The notes under the pieces: model-generated | Databases searched by the model: none | What the model was told of the DNA's origin: nothing | What the model saw: the letters and a program-made list of their open reading frames with translations, nothing else | In this document: piece by piece, positions 46,585-59,389 of the stretch | How positions within the stretch are numbered: position 1 is the first letter of the stretch | Layout of the letters: the number at the start of each line of letters is the position of its first letter | Translations under genes and position numbers: made by a program | Origin: Merluccius polli | Lineage: Eukaryota; Chordata; Actinopteri; Gadiformes; Merlucciidae | Length of the DNA stretch: 64,000 nucleotides | Reading direction: 5' to 3' | Assembly: GCA_030340625.1 (NCBI GenBank) | Contig: JAOPHQ010006541.1 | Span: 227,501-291,500 of the forward strand

Positions 46585-47906
46585 GATGCTAGGTATGATA
46601 GCTGCCAGAGCCTCGTCCCTCTCATCAGTTCTCATTCTCCTCGATCTTTCTGCAGCGTTCGACACTGTGAACCACCAGATCCTCCTCGCCACTCTCGCTG
46701 GCATCTCTGACTGTGCTATCCTGGTTCACATCCTACCTGACGAATCGCACTTACCAGGTCACAGGGAATGGCTTCTTGTCCAAACCCAGCTCTCTTGACA
46801 CCGGTGTCCCTCATGGCTCAGTACTAGGACTGCTTCTTTTCTCCCTATATACTAGATCCTTAGGCTCTGTAATCACATCAGATGGTTTCTTCTATCATTG
46901 CAACACTCAACTTTCCTCTCTTTCCCCTCCTCTGACAGCCTGATTGCAACACGCATCTCAGAATGTCTGGCAGACATCAGCACTTGGACGACTGCACATC
47001 ACCTTAAGCTTAACCTTGACAAGACTGAGCTCCTCTTCATGCCGGGGAAAGACTGCCCTCACATGGACTTACTGGTCACATTGCGGTATGTCCTTCACCA
47101 ACCGCGAGGAACCTCGGCATAGTACTGGACAATCTGCTATGCTGCATGGCCAACATCACCCCGGTGGCCCGATCCTGCAGATTTGCTCTCTACAACATCC
47201 GCAGGATCTGGCCCTTCCTCACGAGGGAAGCAGCAAAGCTCTTGGTCCAAGCTACTCCTCGTCATCTCCCACCTCAACTACTGCAACTTGCTCCTGGCGA
47301 TCAAATCTTTGCAGGGTATCCAAAACGCTACAGCACGACTTGTGTTCAACCTACTAAAATTCTCCCATGTGACCCCCCCCCCCCCCCCCCCCCCCCTCCG
47401 TGACCTCCACTGGCTTCCTGTAGCCGCTCTCATCAGATTCAAGACAATGGTACTGACCTACAAGGCTGTCAACGGAACCGCCCCGACCTACCTCCAGGCA
47501 CTAGTCAGACTCCACGCTCAACTACCTCGGCTGGCTGACTGGTACCGCCATCGCTAAGAGCAAGCAAAGGTCGCACAGCTAAGTCACAACTCTTCTGTTT
47601 TGGCGCCACAATGGGGTAACGAGCTCCCTGTCAATGTCAGGACTGCAGAGTCGCTCACCAGCTTCCACTCAAGAGACTCAAGACTCACTTGTTCAGAGTT
47701 CACCTGGACTCTGCATAGCCTCCTTCCTCTACCTACCCCCCCCCCAAAAAAAAGCAACAACCTTGTTAGCTAAGCACTTTGTGTATGTTTGTTGAAACTT
47801 GTTCTAGTGACATCCTTACTGTACCGACAGCGATATATTGTTTCACTTTCTTCTGACAAATGTACTTATTGTAAGTCGCTTTGGACAAAAGCATCTGCTA
47901 AAGGCC
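46585..47906 (+). mobile_element. L2-like LINE fragment, reverse transcriptase
   Basis: 5'-truncated retrotransposon ORF2 in broken frames. Motif A is present (VLILLDLSAAFDTVNHQILL, 46630-46690), then LSWFTSYLTNRTYQVTGNGF and the motif-B block TGVPHGSVLGLLLFSLY. The following catalytic YADD block is lost: the sequence passes from FYHC straight to NTQL near 46895-46915, with an additional one-base shift. Later come LKLNLDKTELLFMPG, LNYCNLLLAIKSLQGIQNA (near 47280) and LRDLHWLPV interrupted by a 24-base poly(C) run. It ends with the tail GTAAGTCGCTTTGGACAAAA at 47871. Inactive. Clade placement is by motif similarity. Confidence 0.88.
47373..47396. repeat. poly(C) tract, 24 nt, inside LINE
   Basis: Lies between the LINE's HVTP and LRDLHWLPV coding, where relatives have only a few C bases. 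Confidence 0.95.
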
Positions 47907-47932
47907 CTACATTTAAATGTAAATGTATAACA

Positions 47933-48225
47933 CGGTGGTTCCCAACCTTTTTTGTCTTATGTACCCCCACAGCCTCATAAGGGGCTCAAGTTCCCCGACA
48001 TCAAACCAGAAATGCTTTCCTTATCATCCCTATCAATACAACATTATCATTTAACATCAATATACAATATTGTAGTGGCCTAGGCATTTAAAATGGAAGA
48101 AGCTGAGTTGTACTTTCATCTCTGGTCTTTATTCATCTTAACTGTATTACTCTATAGGTATAAGAAAGCAAAATAAAAGGTACCCCCTAGAACCTGCTCA
48201 CATACCCCTACACGTAGAATCACTG
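47933..48225. mobile_element. probable hAT-type MITE
   Basis: The left end CGGTGGTTCCCAACCTTTTT is close to the classical CAGTGGTTCTCAACC terminus of Charlie-type hAT elements, and the right end GTAGAATCACTG is its diverged inverse. Flanks GTATAACA and GTTTGTAACA are similar but not identical. It sits directly after the LINE tail. Confidence 0.45.
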
Positions 48226-50213
48226 GTTTGTAACATACAGTATGTCTTCACTGAACTGAACAAGAGGATGACAAAGGCCCTTTTAGAAATACAACCAAAG
48301 AATAAAACAACAATGCATAAATATGTATAGGAAGGAATTTATTAACTTCAGGTGAAGGGTTGTTACTCTTAATGCTCCAGTTTTCTTTCTGGCCACAGAT
48401 GCTTGTGAGCACATATTCATATTGCTCATAAACTACCGGAATACAATATATTGCCATATTTGCGCTGTAAGCGTAGGCCCTGTTTCTGTATTTCTTGAAA
48501 TAAAAAGAGCTTATGTTCGACTGGGGTCATAATCCATTGGCACTAAGTCTGAGATAATATACCGTATGCGTTGTAAGAATGTGTTGAATTATTTTGAAAT
48601 ATATATTAGGTGTATTAATATAGTTATATTATTAGTATTTATAGCTTAAGTTATAAATACTAGTTTTAAGGGTACATTAATCCCAGACCATAGGCCTACT
48701 GTTATAACTTTACTACTTACTTATAACTCTGTTAGCAAGAAGATATATCTAAACATGACTAGCATTAAACTAAAAGGAGTTTGAAAACATTGCAAAATAT
48801 AATGCAGGTTTTCCTACATCAGAAACAGCATTCACATAATACAATAACGTATTTTCAATATATTTGTTTTAACTTGTCAAACCCATTCAATATATTTAAA
48901 TCCAATTCAGTGAACTTTCGATTTAAAATTTACCATGACTTAAAAAATATCTAGGACAACATCCAATATCATGTTTCCATTTGACAAATACACCAAAGTG
49001 AACTTTAAAATGAATCTAATAGAGGAATAATCAGATAATCCAATATGGGAATCATCTGCTAATCAGAGCTCTGTTAATTATGTCTACAGCCTGCGATGTT
49101 GAGTAGATATTAACACTAGCTTTTTTAATACCATGTTATTTAATGAAACAGCTATCATTGCTTCCAAATATTAGTAAAGTATTATGATACATATATCAGG
49201 CCTGGTGTAAGGGGAACCTTCGGCATGTATTCCCATTAGAATGTGCTTCATAGTTAAAAAATAATTACTTTATAAAAAAAACATTTAGTAAAGCCTTTTT
49301 TTCCCTCCTCAAATCAAAGGTGTAGCATCATTGCCGATTCACCATTAATTAAACTTTGTTTTATCATCCGCTAATTTGGCATTGAAGCAGATAAAGTCGT
49401 AATCTTGATAACAGGTAAATTCAGAGAACCCTCTGAGAGGAGATTTGACGGCACAGTCACAGAACTCTTGGGGGTGGGGGGAGTCAAGGCTTGGCCCCGG
49501 CATAATTGCATGAATAAAATAAAAATCCTCTTATCTGAACTTCAAAGTTGAGATTTTTTTTTTCTTCCTTCCACGATGAAGGTGAATACGTCTTTTCCAT
49601 AAAGAGGGGTGAGTGGGTGGGATGGTAGAGGTTGGGTGTCATGGCCTTCCTCTGACAAAGTAATAAATCAACATGACACTTCCACTGGATGTAAAGACCA
49701 GGGCCACCTGCGCAGTTGCACTCTGCAGAGTGAATGGAGATTGTCAAAACGCCTATAAAACCCAATTCTTCGCTTCACATTACACTATAAACCATAGACA
49801 ATTCCTCTAATTCTAGATTAAAATGAACATGGCGTGGTTGGGGATGGACAGAGTGTAGATTGCGAGGCAGTTGTGTGCATATTGATGTCTCCATTACTGG
49901 AAAGTGGAGTACCATAGAAAAGGACAGTCGCTGGCAAAGTAAGCAGACCGACACTGTTTACTACCAATACTCTGTGTTAGTGTAACTTATCTTTTTCACT
50001 ATTAGCTTTCTTACAATAGGAATATACATATACTGACAATGATACTGTACAAAAACATATTAAAAACGAAACATGAGGCACTGTCATATTAAAGTTATTA
50101 ACCAACCAGCTCCAGTACAAACGTGAATGTGAAGTGACAGGCAGCATTGATTAGAAATCCTGCTGAGTGCTCATTAACTGGAGATACGTATTGAAGTATT
50201 ATAACATGAATAC
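48226..50213. other. unique AT-rich stretch
   Basis: No gene or transposon recognised. It may belong to the intergenic region or to the distal part of a long negr1 3' UTR. Confidence 0.4.
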
Positions 50214-51665
50214 TTTTATTGCAAATAATAGTGATTCGATAAAAGGGACTTGTTAATACCAATTATTCAAAGTAATGAACATCCTGTACATTTCATACGG
50301 AATACTAGCATGACCTCGACCTCTTTAGACAAGCGACCAACATCACGCGCCATGCTGTCACCAAAATGTGCCACAATAATAATAATTATGACTCCCAACA
50401 TGAGCAGTTTCTGTGTCCACTTCATTGTCAAGTCGATTCAACCGAAAATACAGAGGAATTGTGAGCTGTAGAAGGAAATATGAATCTCAGCTCTAGAACC
50501 AAAATAAAATAAAATAAAAAATAGTGACGACTGGTCCATTCGTAAAAAGTATCGATTATTTGTAAAATGGCCATCTTCAAAACACAGGTTAACTTTTTTT
50601 TTTGACATGCAGCACAACCATACTCTCTGCACATTGTCAAACACGCGAGTGTGTGGGGAAAAAACGAATACAACACACACCAGATCTCTACAGATCAAAA
50701 GGTACCCTATTCTTCTTTTTTTTTTCTCCAAATATACACACACATCTGTTCTATAATACTGTTATATCGGCTCACACCGTCTCTGCTTCAAAAAGTAGAT
50801 AGTTAGATTGCAAACATTGTTCTTTTTGATCTATTCAGTTGCAAAAAATATCAAATAAAATAATTATAATTATAATGACATTTATGGCATCTAAATGACC
50901 CCGACAACATTGTAAAGTATGCCTGTACTGTGCCTCATTAAAATAAATGATATATAATTATATATATTCAGTGTTACACATTGCAGGTGTTTTCCTTTAC
51001 ATTGTTTTCACAAAGGAAGAGAATAAATACACTTCTGACCCACTTTCAATACACCTTAACATCTAAACAAGACCATATGGTGCAGTATTTTGAGAATTAA
51101 AAAAAAGAAACTAAACAAAATAAGCTGATGAGCAATTCCCATACAAAAAAAATAAATACAAAAGGAAAATGAAAAAAAATTAATCGCTCAACAGACCTTA
51201 AATTCACCATCACATAACTTCAAAAGTAAGAAGAGATTTTGTGCTTTCAGATTTCCACTGCGATGGCTATACTTCTATGGGTTTGCAGTTATGTCTTCAT
51301 CTGGCTTATTTGTAAATACCTGTTGCCTATTAGTCCATTCACGGTACAAACTTTAAGACGTATTCAATGCAATACCGGAACTGGAAGATAAGTGAGCTGA
51401 TATAGTTGTTGTTTTCCATTGAAATACTCAATATGTCAAGTTAAATGAATGTGTGTATTGTTGTTGAGCTCCACTCGTGAAATGTTGTTCTTTTAAAAAC
51501 AACACATATTCTTCTGGCGGTGGAAGTGTAATGTCTATGGTTCTATTAAGGCAATATAGTATCTTCTTGTATCATAGATTAAAGATACACATGGATGAAT
51601 ATGATGTGTATTTGTAGTATTTTTAAAAAGTTAATCCTGTACTACCACACTGGCGCTCTACTCCA

Positions 51666-51686
51666 CCCCCCCCCCCCCCCCCCCCC
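51666..51686. repeat. poly(C) tract, 21 nt
   Basis: Uninterrupted run. If this part is transcribed from the minus strand, the RNA would carry a G21 run. Confidence 0.95.
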
Positions 51687-52531
51687 AGATATGTTTGAAA
51701 GCCATGGTTTTGATCGGTCAAAAGACCACACATTTATCTTAATTATCATGAGGGTAATTGAGCCTCAGCCAGAGGCGCATATAGAGGTATGTAAATGACT
51801 ATAAAACACAATGGGGTATTCAACTCCTGTTACGGCCCGGTGGTGACTCAGAGAGTGGGTTCAAGCTGTCAGGCTGTACACCTTCCACTTTCCACATCCA
51901 CTAATCAAAATCCTATTCTCAAAACAGGTCTCATATTTTTGGGGGGGATTTTTGCTCTGTAATGGACCTCTGATTGATTTTATTTAATATTTTTAAGGGG
52001 TTTGTTATTTTGAACTTTTTAATGTGACACTAAGCGATACAGTTGGCAATACGGCATTGGAAATGTTGAATGAAAAAACAAGTAGAACAAACATTTTTGT
52101 TTAAACACGTTTTGTGCTTCTAGGCGACAGTCGGTTGGAAACGGAGGCGTCACCAACAGACACAAGCATCACTAACCAACACGCATGGCTGGAGTCGGCC
52201 CGAGGATGATCCGCCCGTTGAACTCTTGAGCCAGAGTTTGCCATTCGCCGCCCAAACAAACACCCAGTCGAAACTGGCAGGATTTGAAAAGATTCTTAAA
52301 TACATTTTCATTTGGGGTCTGTTTGGAGAACACCATTTTTCTTTCTTTTTTTTCCTTCTTTTTTTTCATGATATAAAACAATTTTCCTCTACTTCCTCTA
52401 AGCCACGATAGCATAATTACAGTGACATTCACCAAGATGGACTCACTAAAACAAGATGGAAGTTTATAATAGTTCACTTCTGAGAAAGAAAAATGTAAAT
52501 AGAGTTGCAGTAGTGAGCTGTGTTTCCGCTT

Positions 52532-52532
52532 T

Positions 52533-52585
<53 letters not shown>
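52532..52585. repeat. (ATC)n trinucleotide repeat
   Basis: About 18 ATC units. Confidence 0.97.
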
Positions 52586-53137
52586 ATTGATTGATAAAAT
52601 CAGTAGAGCTGGTCCCCATTTCAAACAAAAAAGCCCATATCATATTAAAATATAAACATATATTACAGTATACTTGCTACTTTGACGGCTGCCTGATCAG
52701 TGATTTTTAAAACAGGCACGGTACTATAAAGATCCATTTTTATAATACTACAAAGGACTCGTGGCCACCCCCCCCCAAAAAAAAAAATACTTCAAAACTA
52801 CCTTCCTTTGTTTTTTCTGTTTTAGCACTCTGCATAATTATAATTTGTATTGATAGGTTTCTAACTATATGCATTTCCTTTGCTGAACACTCCATTGTAC
52901 ATTCAATACTTAATACAATATTGGTATGGTAATTGTGTGTGTACTGAGAAACTTGGCACATTAACTTCATTGTTTTTTTTTAACCATTTACAAAAACAGA
53001 AATTAAAATGTATATTTTCTTGCCATCACTTATTACAAATAGATATAGCGTGTATGTGTATGTGTGTTTGAGGGGAAAGAAATAATGAAATAGATAAGGG
53101 GGAAATAGTGAAAGAGAGAAAGATAGATGGAGTATTG

Positions 53138-53138
<1 letters not shown>

Positions 53139-53169
<31 letters not shown>

Positions 53170-53185
53170 TAGATAGATAGATAGA
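53139..53185. repeat. (GA)n-(GATA)n microsatellite
   Basis: GA run followed by about five GATA units. Confidence 0.95.
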
Positions 53186-53545
53186 GTTGTGGAAGAGGAA
53201 TGAAATAAACTGATTTCAGAGGGTGGGAGGGTAAATGAGCACTGATTCACAAAGTACTCAAACAATCAGAATATAAAACCAAAATAGAGAAAAAAACTCA
53301 ATATCATCATAGTATTTACACAGTGAAAACAAAAGTCACTAAAAAAAACCAAGAAAAAAAAAAAAAAAAAACCCATATATTTTCCTGACACAAAATTGAT
53401 TATGTATCCCAACACTTGTTCCTTAACAAACTGTACTGGATTGGACTCCAGCCATCAGCCAATGTCAAAAAATGATTTATTTTTCCGTAAATGCTTTCGA
53501 AGGGCTTCTTTACAGTCATTGTGTATGGGGGCTGGCCCTCCTCTG

Positions 53546-53646
53546 CTAGTACACGCTGATGAAGGTGGAGAGAGCCAAGATCAGGGACCAGCAGGCCAGC
53601 GGGACCTGAGCGCTTCCTGTACTCCCATAGGGTGCAGTGTTGGGTG
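53546..53646 (-). CDS. negr1: negr1 terminal coding exon (IgLON, GPI signal)
   Basis: NEGR1 (neuronal growth regulator 1, an IgLON protein) is a GPI-anchored neuronal surface adhesion molecule with three Ig domains. This exon holds only its C-terminal end: two bases of a split codon, 32 sense codons and a TAG at 53546-53548. The peptide contains TAPYGSTGSAQV, then a hydrophobic stretch (PLACWSLILALSTFISVY). From memory, human NEGR1 has STAQYGITGSAD, a CWYLVLTLSSFTS-like segment and about eight further residues, so spacing and key residues (YG-TGSA, CW-L-L-LS-F-S) agree. The small Gly/Ser cluster before the hydrophobic tail suits GPI cleavage. The Ig-domain exons are not in the window and would lie beyond 64000. 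The match is short, so another IgLON paralogue is possible. Confidence 0.75.
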
Positions 53647-53680
53647 CTGTAGGCAGGGAGACAAGAGGAGCTCTGATTAG
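53647..53680 (-). promoter_or_regulatory. negr1: negr1 3' splice site and branch point
   Basis: On the minus strand: CTAAT (53676-53680, branch-point consensus), about 28 bases of pyrimidine-rich sequence, then CTGCCTACAG directly before the exon. Confidence 0.7.
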
Positions 53681-54741
53681 TTCTGATTGCACTTTCATAC
53701 TTTCCCCAATAATAAAGGAGAAAAAGGGAAACTAAAGCTGCTTGCGAAGCAGCTTCACAAAAAGAGTGGAACAATCGGCGACCATTACCATCACAGCTGT
53801 TTATTTAATTTTGTTTTTCCTTCCAAAGTGTTTACACAGATTAGTATTTTGTAAGAAAAAAAACAAAAAACCTAACCACAGAGAAATCATGATGCATGCA
53901 TTGCCTTTCATTTCCAACATGTGTCAAATTGCTAATATCCCTACTGTCTATGTTTTTTCAAATTAGAAAATATTTTTGTACCCTATCATAATCAGAAAAC
54001 TGAATAAATTAAGGTTGGAAAATATGTTTGCAACACATCGATATCACAACAACAGCAGCATATATTAGAATACATTAACATTTTGACATATCTTTTGGAG
54101 CATGTCAATTTCACAACATGCAGATAGGGGAATACATCAAGGTTTGAAGAACAAATTGTTTTTAATCACATCTGTATCGCGGGCCACAGAGGCAGATACG
54201 AGGAAAGAATAGATGAGGTTTATGACAAGTATAGTGTTATGTAATTAGCCCGCTTTGTCTCCTTGCTGTTTGCGTTGCTCTCAAAAGTGTACATCCATCA
54301 TAATACAAGTAGTAGACTACAGAAGGGTGCTTTAGACAGGAGAGGGCTCTTATATAAAAATACAGTGCTGCACCCTTACAGATGGAGGTGAGATTTAAAC
54401 CCCTGTGTTTTTATCTGCAACATTTTTGTTTGTGTTTGTTGTTGAAACAGTGTCTAATGGGCCAATGGGATACAGGCAAAACTCGGCAGAGAGGGGAAGA
54501 GGAGATTGTATTGGATTAGTTACGGCCAATGATCTTTAAGTCTTGCTGTTTTTTTTTTGTGTTCCCACACGCGTCTTAAACATGAGTGGCAGCGCAGCGC
54601 AGAGCTAAGCGAGCTAGCTGGGAAGCTAGTGAAGCCTACACTGTAGCCATGACGATGCATGCAAACTTTGTTGGAAGACAGCCGAAAAAGATCCCTGGTA
54701 GAGGCAGTAAGTCAAGATGACACCCCAAGAGGATGCTTTTA

Positions 54742-54859
<118 letters not shown>

Positions 54860-54997
54860 AGTGCAATCAGGTATTGTTCTACCTGGGGAAATCATGTGGT
54901 ACACAGCCAATACCAGCAGGACACTGCTATTTACACATCCATGTAATTAGTTCACTATGTAATACCTCACATGTACACCCAACACTGCACAGCCACA

Positions 54998-54998
54998 G

Positions 54999-55069
<71 letters not shown>

Positions 55070-55350
55070 CACAAACACCCACCCACAAATGCCCATACAC
55101 TTGCACACACATACATCCACGCAGATGCGCATTTATTCACCCACACACACATGCACACACATATATCCGACGCACACATACACACACACAGATTATACAC
55201 ATCCACACACATGTAGACACACACACACACACACGCATGCACCCAACAACACACACACACACCAAGCCTTTCGAATAAATTACATGACAAACACACACCC
55301 ACACACATACACACACACACCCACCCACACACAAGCAAATGCACTCACAT
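54998..55350. repeat. (CA)n core and degenerate CA-rich flank
   Basis: About 33 CA units (54998-55066), then about 280 bp of degenerate CA-rich sequence with TACA, CCCA and GCA interruptions. Confidence 0.95.
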
Positions 55351-55715
55351 AAACAGGAGGCATGTGTATAACAGCGCACATTCATTCATCATCTACACCA
55401 AAAAATAATTTTCCCATTTATAACCATCCATCACTCCAGCAGTCCCGTCACTCCACCGCCGTGTGTTTCCAACACTATAGGGCCCAGGCAGGTGATGCTT
55501 TCACCCTCCGTGCTGAACATCTCGAATCATGCTGTTGTGGAAGATAATAGCAGGTTGCTCGTAACAATATGTTCTGCTTTGATTTGGGTGGGTGGGGTTT
55601 TTCCTCCCTCACAGGGTAGGAACACAGCCCGTTGTCATGTGCCACACACTACTGTTTTTAACGCAGACATCACATTATAGTGAAAACCGTAGCCGCTACC
55701 TCAGATGGGAGCACA

Positions 55716-55716
<1 letters not shown>

Positions 55717-55772
<56 letters not shown>

Positions 55773-55773
55773 G
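55717..55773. repeat. (GA)n followed by poly(G)12
   Basis: About 23 GA units ending in 12 G. Confidence 0.95.
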
Positions 55774-55974
55774 ACCAGAGAGAGCATAAGAGAGATGGAG
55801 AGTGACAGGGGAAGAACATATTAATTTGGGGAGAAAAATGATGATGTTTGTGAGATTTCCTATCAGTTTGTGAGACATTTCTTTTGTGTTTTTAGCAGTT
55901 GTCCTTGGTTTCCAGGTGTTATTTTCTGCAAATATTGCTGTTTCCATCTTCTATATGTTTCTTTCTCTGTCATC

Positions 55975-56144
55975 ACATGCTACCTCTCTCTCCCTCCCTT
56001 CTCCCGCTTTCCTTTTGTTTTATATTGTGTACTTCTCACTCTCTCTCTCTCTCTCTGCATCTCGCTCTCCACCTCTCTACATCTCGCTCTCTATCACTCT
56101 TTCGCCTTTCTCTATCGCTCCTGCGCTCTCTCTCTCTCTCCCCC

Positions 56145-56177
<33 letters not shown>

Positions 56178-56240
56178 GGTCTGTCTGTCTGTCTCTGTCT
56201 GTCTCTCTCTCCCTCTCCCCCACCTCTCCCTCCCCTTCTA
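55975..56240. repeat. CT-rich block with poly(C)16
   Basis: CT runs surrounding a C16 run (56140-56155). Homopyrimidine DNA; long frames here are artefacts. Confidence 0.9.
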
Positions 56241-56697
56241 CAGCATAGGATAATGACACAGTTTTCCACCGCTGCGAGAGAGTGAGCCGAGATAGATGGT
56301 AACCATGGCAACAGCTGCTGTCCTGCACCCCGCCGGTCCTGCCACCGCCGTGTCCTGAGCGGTTCAGGGGCCAGCCCAGAGGTAATTGCCCTCTCTACTG
56401 TTTCTGACTGATGATGATTGTGTCTCATAGTGTAGCGCACACCAGTGTCAATAAACCTCCCTCCCAGTTTAAGCAATTTAGGGGAAGGGAGTGAAGAAAG
56501 TCAATATTGCCGGGTTCCTGCTTTCTCTGTGCAGTGTTTGATTTTGGGGCTTTTCATATCCCCCTGTGTCACTTGCTAAAAGCAAGGCACCTCTGTTGTT
56601 TTGACTGTGTGGGTTGTAACTCGCCATTTTAATTGTGTCCCCCCGTCCAGGAACTGCCTGAGAAAGCAGGCTTTTTCCTGCTTATTAACATGGGATA

Positions 56698-56704
56698 GGG
56701 GGGG

Positions 56705-56754
<50 letters not shown>
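56698..56754. repeat. poly(G) and (GA)n microsatellite
   Basis: A G run merging into about 23 GA units. Confidence 0.95.
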
Positions 56755-56757
<3 letters not shown>

Positions 56758-57322
56758 GGGGACTAGGAAAAGCAATAAGCAATATGTGGAGAGAAAGGAA
56801 AATAAAGAGGTTTGGACAAAAAATTGTGTGAACAGGTGAGGAAGAGAGAGAGAGGGGGAGATAGAAAATGGGCAGGCAGGCAGAAAGACAGGCAGAAAGA
56901 CAGACAGGCGGACAGAGAGAGGCTCAGTAATGGGGAGGGGAGGTGATCTCCACACACAGCGAACACTCAGGCTTTGAATTTAATTGCCACGTACATCAGC
57001 AGCGGGCTACAATGAACTAGCAGAGCGCCAGACAATACATCATAAAGAAACCAACAGAGTCAAGACAAGGCGGCAAGACAGGCTCCGAAAGGAACGGAGA
57101 GACGAGAGCAGGAGATAAGCAGAGATGAAAGCGATACACTTCAATTACTGTTGAGGGTACACGGGCAAAATGAAAAACTAAAAAAAAAACCCACGCTACA
57201 ACCCAAAGTCGTATGGAAATAGCAGCCAGCCCTGTTCTCTCCCTAGCCTTGTTGTGGGATGGAGACATGAGCTCTAAACAGGGTTACCCGTGTAGGGAAT
57301 GGATGAGAGTAAGTAGGAGACA

Positions 57323-57326
57323 TCTC

Positions 57327-57397
<71 letters not shown>
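57323..57397. repeat. (TC)n microsatellite
   Basis: About 35 TC units with one CCC and one TATC interruption. Confidence 0.97.
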
Positions 57398-57402
<5 letters not shown>

Positions 57403-57419
57403 CCCTCAATGTTTAATAA

Positions 57420-58980
57420 GCAGGAAAAAGCGAGTGCTTCTTATACCGCCCCCCCCCAACCTCCCTATCCATATCGACTTTTCTGCCTTTATGCACTTTT
57501 TAGTAATACATTACCGATGATCCTCCTAAATCATAAATGGTTTTACTATCAACGCCCCTCGTAAATGTATTTTTTGGGGTATCAGGGGTACAGAAGAGAT
57601 TATACATTAATAAACGTGAGGCTTAATGAAGTACTAATCTGAATGTGATGTCTCCATTCCTGGCAAATTCATCACCCCTGAAGGACAATTACAAAACAAT
57701 AATAAAAAGCAAATTGCCCACCAACAGCCCACACATCAGATGCACAAGGAAAAATGAGGAGGCTTCTGAGCCACGGCCACTGTTGACACACACAACAATT
57801 CGTGCAGAGCTACGGCTGAATGACGCACAGATTTGCTGGGGCTAATGTTCACGGCACCATGCATGGTCCCTCCAACTCATTCATGAGGAAGACAAAAAGG
57901 GATGGGGCATTTGGTTTAAGTGTCCTCTTTCCTCTCTTGGCGGAGAGGAGGCTGCGGGTAGTTTAGGACTCAATCTCAACACGCCAGAGACGATGAGGGA
58001 AACGGACAGAAGTAGTTGAAATAATAACTTGGATATCACACTGGAATATTTTAAAGCTCCTCTCCCTCGCCCTCTCTCTCCCCTTCTATTTCATTTATCT
58101 CTAGGTTGTCGTTTGTGGGCGGAGCCCTGTCACTGCATCCAGCCACCTGTCATTGCGGCTTGACAGACTGCAAGCAGGCTAGCGGCATCACACCCCCCCC
58201 CCCCCCTGAGGACAGGGTTTAGACACGGGCATCCTCCTCCAACCAGCCGAGAGAAGGATTAATATCCTTGACCGTCAATCAGCGGTCCCTCACCTCCACC
58301 CCCGAGGTCCTCCCAAGACACCCCTGAGCCCGACATGCAGCGCGGTACATCGACCTGGCACCGCCCCCCCCCACCCACCCACCCTTCGGTGTGAGCAGCT
58401 GCCGCCGCGTGGCTGCTGTGAGGAGATTCCTTTTGTTGGTGGAAGGAGGAGGCAGGTCAGAAATTGTGGCAGTTGAGACCCAAAGAATGTGCTTTCGGGC
58501 TTTAAAGTATTTTATACTTTGCGGTGGCTTTTTCAGCTGTGCTGTGCAGTGGTCCACAAGGGAGCACACTTCAATCCACTGCGACTGGAGGCCGAAACAC
58601 GCAGGGAACGCCGAACCCGACGCCCGCTTGTCGTGACTTGTGGGCGACGTTGTTCAGAAAACAGAAAACAATCTTCTGGTTGGACCGCCGTTCCGAAAAC
58701 GCAGCGTGCGGATTCGCTTGCTTGTTGCTACTTTATTGGTGCTCGTTAGCACCCCTGATTGTTTCTATTGGCCTGGCGGTAATGAATAGCTTTCGTTAAT
58801 AAGATGGCCTTTAAAGATCGTTTACACCCTGCCTTGCTTTATTCCCCCCCCGCCCATCATCACTGTCTCCCCCCACCTCCAATCACGCAGCTACCTGCGG
58901 GCCATCCTGACCCAGCGGAAGGCTTTCCAGAGGCCAGGGCTCGGCTGCTAATAGCTTGTTTCAGCATTGCTATCAGACCG
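57420..58980. other. unique intronic stretch
   Basis: No exon recognised. A 14-base C run lies at 58193-58206. The part 58380-58800 is relatively GC-rich and repeat-free. Confidence 0.4.
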
Positions 58981-58982
58981 GC

Positions 58983-58983
<1 letters not shown>

Positions 58984-59020
<37 letters not shown>
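58984..59020. repeat. (GA)n microsatellite
   Basis: About 18 GA units. Confidence 0.95.
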
Positions 59021-59022
<2 letters not shown>

Positions 59023-59358
59023 CAAATTGAGAAAAGTGAGAGAGCAAGACAGAGCACCAGAGAGAGAGAAGAGGGAGAGACACGCGGGTCACTCGATAAC
59101 TGACCAAGTGATCAGGGGCCTCTCAATAGCAAGCAGGCCCTGGCCTTTTAGCTTGACTTAATCAACGCCTCAATGGGGCTTCGGGGCCCACGAGACAAGC
59201 GTCAGCGTGGACTCGGCTCCATGAAGGAAGTGTATCCTGCCGAGAAGCCATTTCAACCGGGCACCATTATCCTGATACTGTTCTCTCTCTCTCTCTGTCT
59301 CTCTCTTTCTCGCTTTGACGAGAGACTCATGTCTTGTCTATCCCACTCTCCCAGTTCA

Positions 59359-59389
59359 CTGCATATGGGCTCTGTTGGCCCATATGCAG
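59359..59389. repeat. 12-bp-arm hairpin
   Basis: CTGCATATGGGC, seven-base loop, GCCCATATGCAG; another CATATG follows at once. Confidence 0.9.

Larger units (their letters stand above)
50215..53545 (-). other. negr1: putative negr1 3' UTR region
   Basis: AT-rich, largely transposon-free sequence just downstream of the negr1 stop codon, read on the minus strand. Minus-strand AATAAA signals occur at 53476-53481 (about 65 nt after the stop), 51979-51984 and 50215-50220. Any of them, or none, may be used. Mammalian NEGR1 has a long 3' UTR, which favours a distal one. The extent shown is inference. Confidence 0.4.

Noticed and set aside
53400..53774. 124-codon minus-strand frame overlapping the negr1 exon
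   Set aside because: It is in a different frame from the IgLON-like peptide and runs through the splice acceptor; treated as a shadow.
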